From NCBI GenBank assembly GCA_001839685.1, contig MLAK01000106.1, positions 1-10,683 on the forward strand: a stretch of 10,683 nt of DNA. The letters run 5' to 3'. The notes under the pieces were generated by a model. That model had not been told where the DNA came from. It saw only the letters and a list, made by a program, of their open reading frames with translations, and searched no databases. This DNA comes from Tritrichomonas foetus (Eukaryota; Parabasalia; Tritrichomonadida; Tritrichomonadidae). A program made the position numbers and the translations under genes. Each line of letters opens with the position of its first letter. The stretch's first letter is position 1. Shown piece after piece: positions 7,882-10,683 of the stretch.

Positions 7882-8445
7882 ATATGTCACTTTTTCTCTC
7901 AAAATAAAAAAAATCTACAGAAATTTGTAGCGAAATTCAATTTCAATAGAAAAATACTAAATTTGACTATTAAAATTGACCTTTTCTAAATCATTTTGTC
8001 GACAAAATTTGATAGTGACATTTTCTATGCGATTTTAGAATTATTTTGTTTAGAATTACGATTAAATCACACTGAAGCAAATTATTTCTCCTTTATCCAT
8101 ATTGAAAAAGTTAGCTACTTTTCAAAATTATGTATGGAAAAGTGATGAAGAGAGATCATAGACTTTCTGTACATGAACTTAAAAAATATTTTGAACCCTT
8201 GGGTTCATAAATGTTATCCGAAATAGTATTGTTATTAAAAAATCAAAATTCTCAATAAATTAAAAAAAGATGGATGATTTCATGAAATTCCAACAAAATC
8301 TGTTTTTGATGATTTGAAAATATAATATTTCATATATTGTAATTCTATCAAATAGAATATTTCTAACCAACATAACAAATCCAATTTTTTGAAAAAAGAA
8401 ACAAAAGCGATTTTACGATTAAAAACAAATTTATAAAAAACATAC
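7882..8445. other. Intergenic region between the surface-protein and ankyrin genes
   Basis: I see no gene here. The right end is the 3' flank of the surface-protein gene. A minus-strand TAAA (complement of 8430-8433) lies about 13 bases after the stop, fitting the trichomonad polyadenylation tetranucleotide. The left end should hold the ankyrin promoter; no clear initiator match lies next to its ATG. A short inverted repeat, TGAACCC-TT-GGGTTCA, occupies 8192-8207. Confidence 0.5.
8192..8207. repeat. 7-bp inverted repeat with 2-base spacer
   Basis: TGAACCC (8192-8198) and GGGTTCA (8201-8207) pair perfectly across TT. The G+C-rich core is conspicuous in its AT-rich surroundings. It has no tRNA-like context. 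It could be a binding site, but nothing else supports that. Confidence 0.4.
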
Positions 8446-10389
8446 TTACCAAGATGAGTCGGAATCTAAATGAAGTCTTGTTGCTTCTTTGATAATATAA
8501 GTTTCACTCTCTTGAAAATCAAGGGTTGTAGATGATTCACCTTCTTGATGACTTCTAAGAATAAAAACGATAGCTCCTGCAATCAATACTGAAATAAGTG
8601 ATGATCCACAAACAATTCCAATGACAGCAGCATTTTCAAGTTTTTGCTTCCCTAGAATTTCATGATAAAAAATATAAATTATTTCGGTATATGAAAAAAC
8701 AGGAACAGGAACTTGAACCAATTTGGATTCAGCAGATACAGTGATACTTGCTGTCCAGCTTTCAGTGAAGAAATGCAAATAACTTTGTGTATAACTGTCT
8801 ACATATGTATGTTCAACAGAGAAGGAGACAGTTTGTGAAATAACAAATGAAAGTTCTTTAGAAATTGTTGTTTGTATATGGGAAGAATTTTTTCTTGATT
8901 CTTTTGCACTTTTCGGCATGAATGTGTTTGATGATGTAAAAAGAAAAGATGGTGAAAATGATTTGGATGGGGTGAAACAATTGGATTGAGTAAACTGTTT
9001 TGAAGGTGAAAAAGGATTGGATGGATTAAAAACACTTGATTGTGTAAAACCATTTGATTGAGTAAAAACGCTTGATTGTGTGAAGTATTCATTTTGAGAA
9101 AATGAGAATGAATCTATAAAATCATTTGATTGATTAGGCGACTCGTCTTTCATTGATGTAGATTCAAAAATATCTAAAATTTCACCACTAGTTGATTGAT
9201 TGGTTTCTTGAGTAAGTTGAAGGGGTTCTTCTTCAGAAACAATGTGTGTTTCAGTTATATCATCTAATAAATATGCTATGTGATTCAGATTACATTTGAG
9301 TAAGTGTAATTCTGTAATCTTTGTTTCAGATGAATAGATTTCAACAACAGAATTTGAACACAATATTGAATAAAATTTTGATTTATTTTCATCATTCAAG
9401 ATTTCTAAGTCATTTATCAATGCAAAACAATTATTGAATAGTATTATTGATGATTCTTTGCTTTTGGAATTTAGATTTATCAACGAAATTTTCGTGTTAA
9501 AAATTGACATTTCGTTAATATTTTCAAAAACGATGGCGTTATTCGCAGTGATGTTATGAAATAGAGAATAAATTAATTTTCCATTTTGTGCATTATTTAC
9601 AAAAAGAGATCCTCTATATAGTGAATTTCCATCTGACATATTTAATTTTGTTATATAAAAAGAGTTTCGTGATTGAATTTCCAATTGGTCATTTAAGCAG
9701 GAATTCTGGTAAGGGCAATGATTAATATTTCCATTAGAACAAAAAAATGAATCACTTATGGCTTTCCCAACTGCTTGATTATGACTGATAGAATTATTGT
9801 TCATTAGTATAAATCCATTTTTCTCGAATTTAGTGTCAATAATCGAAATAATGTTCATCACATCGAAGAAAAAAACACCTTGATCTTTTTGACTGAAGCA
9901 TTTTATAAAGAATGATTTTGCAATGATGACTTTAGCGAAATCATTTTTAATAAAAAGTGCTGCAGCATTGCTATTACTCTGAATATTCGAAAAAATGCAA
10001 GTTTGTATGATAATTTGAGAATTTTGTGTAAACATTGGTTTTGAGAAGTCAATTCTTTTATTAATTGTTTGCTCACTAATTCGAACATTGTTTTTATCAA
10101 GCATTGATCTATTTGATGTATCTTTTTCATCAAAAAAATTGGACCAAACAAGATTGGTAAGATTAGTAGAATCAATAACGATCGAAGTGCCTAGAAAACT
10201 CTCAAATTTGCACTCATTAAAAATGGAGTTGGATCTCTTCTTATCAATTTCATACAAAAAATGGTTGAAAAAATTTCTGGCATTGATCTTTGAATACGTT
10301 GAAAATGTTTGCTGGCTAAACCTACTTCCAAAAAAATATGGAGAGAAAGATGTACTGGTCAAGAAAAGATAAATAATTGATAAATTCAT
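8446..10389 (-). CDS. Type I transmembrane surface protein with beta-helix-like ectodomain and Ser-rich stalk
   Basis: This 647-residue protein starts at the ATG at 10389, which begins an obvious signal peptide (MNLSIIYLFLTSTSF). An upstream in-frame TTG is not a plausible eukaryotic start. Residues about 35-400 form an Asn/Ser/Ile/Phe-rich region of short alternating strands, such as IIQTCIFSNIQSNSNAAALF and GSLFVNNAQNGKLIYSLFHN. This resembles right-handed parallel beta-helix or Pmp-like surface proteins of trichomonads. A Ser/Thr/Glu-rich stalk follows with nine Phe-Ser hexapeptides (about 436-489). A single membrane helix lies at about 587-611 (AAVIGIVCGSSLISVLIAGA), then a 36-residue cytosolic tail with acidic and Ser residues ending DSDSSW. 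The likely role is a surface or adhesin-like protein; no enzymatic motif is visible, and the ligand is unknown. A GTATGT directly follows the TAA stop. Confidence 0.9.
   Translation of the reverse strand: MNLSIIYLFLTSTSFSPYFFGSRFSQQTFSTYSKINARNFFNHFLYEIDKKRSNSIFNECKFESFLGTSIVIDSTNLTNLVWSNFFDEKDTSNRSMLDKNNVRISEQTINKRIDFSKPMFTQNSQIIIQTCIFSNIQSNSNAAALFIKNDFAKVIIAKSFFIKCFSQKDQGVFFFDVMNIISIIDTKFEKNGFILMNNNSISHNQAVGKAISDSFFCSNGNINHCPYQNSCLNDQLEIQSRNSFYITKLNMSDGNSLYRGSLFVNNAQNGKLIYSLFHNITANNAIVFENINEMSIFNTKISLINLNSKSKESSIILFNNCFALINDLEILNDENKSKFYSILCSNSVVEIYSSETKITELHLLKCNLNHIAYLLDDITETHIVSEEEPLQLTQETNQSTSGEILDIFESTSMKDESPNQSNDFIDSFSFSQNEYFTQSSVFTQSNGFTQSSVFNPSNPFSPSKQFTQSNCFTPSKSFSPSFLFTSSNTFMPKSAKESRKNSSHIQTTISKELSFVISQTVSFSVEHTYVDSYTQSYLHFFTESWTASITVSAESKLVQVPVPVFSYTEIIYIFYHEILGKQKLENAAVIGIVCGSSLISVLIAGAIVFILRSHQEGESSTTLDFQESETYIIKEATRLHLDSDSSW
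8923..9084 (-). repeat. Nine tandem hexapeptide-coding units (F-[TSN]-[QPS]-S-x-x)
   Basis: The 162 bases encode nine consecutive 6-residue units, beginning FTQSSV FTQSNG FTQSSV and including FNPSNP, FSPSKQ, FTPSKS and FTSSNT. Two more degenerate units (FIDSFS, FSQNEY) precede them. The units are divergent at DNA level, so the array is old rather than recently amplified. It sits between the beta-helix ectodomain and the membrane helix, as an extended and probably glycosylated stalk. Confidence 0.85.
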
Positions 10390-10449
10390 TGAAAAAATAA
10401 TACTATTCAATAATTTATGTATTCAAATGGGGAATTCAATCTTTGCGCA

Positions 10450-10593
10450 TTATTTCAGAAATTTTAAGAAGGTTATTTTTCGGTTATCTGTGATTTTTTG
10501 AATGTATCCCTTAGAGAGATATATGTCGTAAAATAGAGCCTCACTTTTGGCTAGCACTAATGAGCAAAAACAGAACACCAGAAACGAAAACAT
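10450..10593 (-). CDS. Putative small secreted peptide (47 residues)
   Basis: An ATG at 10593 opens a 47-residue frame ending at TAA 10452-10450. It begins with a textbook signal peptide, MFSFLVFCFCSLVLA, with likely cleavage after the Ala at 15 or a few residues later. The mature part of about 32 residues (KSEALFYDIYLSKGYIQKIT, then a basic end NRKITFLKFLK) is basic and has no cysteine. Base composition is less AT-rich than the flanks. It sits 60 bases upstream of the surface-protein ATG on the same strand. It may be a genuine short secreted gene, or the broken 5' end of a larger surface-protein gene. No family is recognised, and a frame this short can occur by chance, though the signal peptide makes that less likely. 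Confidence 0.4.
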   Translation of the reverse strand: MFSFLVFCFCSLVLAKSEALFYDIYLSKGYIQKITDNRKITFLKFLK

Positions 10594-10683
10594 AAAACCA
10601 TTCAAAACATTTCACATATAGAACGAACCCCATCACTGACATCAGAAATTTTTCATTAATGATTTCATTTATGTTTTCATATA

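Noticed and set aside
7882..7902. TTG start seven codons upstream of the ankyrin ATG
   Set aside because: Eukaryotic starts are ATG; the first in-frame ATG is at 7881.
8192..8207. tRNA gene around the TGAACCC/GGGTTCA inverted repeat
   Set aside because: There is no B-box context, acceptor stem or anticodon arm around it.
10390..10410. TTG start seven codons upstream of the surface-protein ATG
   Set aside because: Same reason; the ATG at 10389 also places the signal peptide at the very N-terminus.
1..10683. CRISPR arrays, transposase genes or bacterial operons
   Set aside because: There are no regularly spaced repeats, no recognisable transposase motifs, and the genes have eukaryotic domain architectures.

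Overview
The window looks like nuclear DNA of a trichomonad parasite (Parabasalia), most likely Tritrichomonas foetus or a close relative. It is AT-rich (roughly 30% G+C by eye) and uses the standard code with TAA stops. The genes are compact and lack obvious canonical introns. It pairs three families expanded in trichomonads: GAF/cyclic-nucleotide signalling enzymes, DUF3447-plus-ankyrin proteins, and type I surface proteins with a serine-rich stalk and one membrane helix. The genus is an inference from style; no rRNA or marker gene is present.

All convincing genes lie on the minus strand, so they read right to left. From the right edge: (i) 10593-10450, a possible 47-residue secreted peptide; (ii) 10389-8446, a 647-residue surface protein with signal peptide, beta-helix-like ectodomain, Phe-Ser hexapeptide stalk, membrane helix and short tail; (iii) 7881-5747, a DUF3447/ankyrin-repeat gene whose reading frame is broken only by three short AT-rich inserts; (iv) about 5617-4492, AT-rich DNA with broken coding-like patches that look like one or more decayed genes; (v) 3868-449, an intact 1139-residue GAF-array cyclic-nucleotide phosphodiesterase; (vi) 448-1, AT-rich downstream DNA with a hairpin at 26-60.

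The genes do not form a pathway that can be read from the sequence. The phosphodiesterase would end cAMP/cGMP signals, the surface protein would face the outside, and the ankyrin protein would be an intracellular protein-interaction factor. Trichomonad genes are normally transcribed singly, so co-regulation is not implied.

The most interesting feature is in the ankyrin gene. AT-rich inserts of 21, 22 and 37 bases occur in three different ankyrin repeats, each at the same codon position of the repeat (the turn of G-x-T-P-L-H). Each introduces an in-frame stop. Removing just these 80 bases gives one open frame of 684 codons with no other lesion. They lack GT-AG ends and the known trichomonad splice motifs. 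They could be unusual mini-introns, other removed sequences, or a position-specific form of gene damage.
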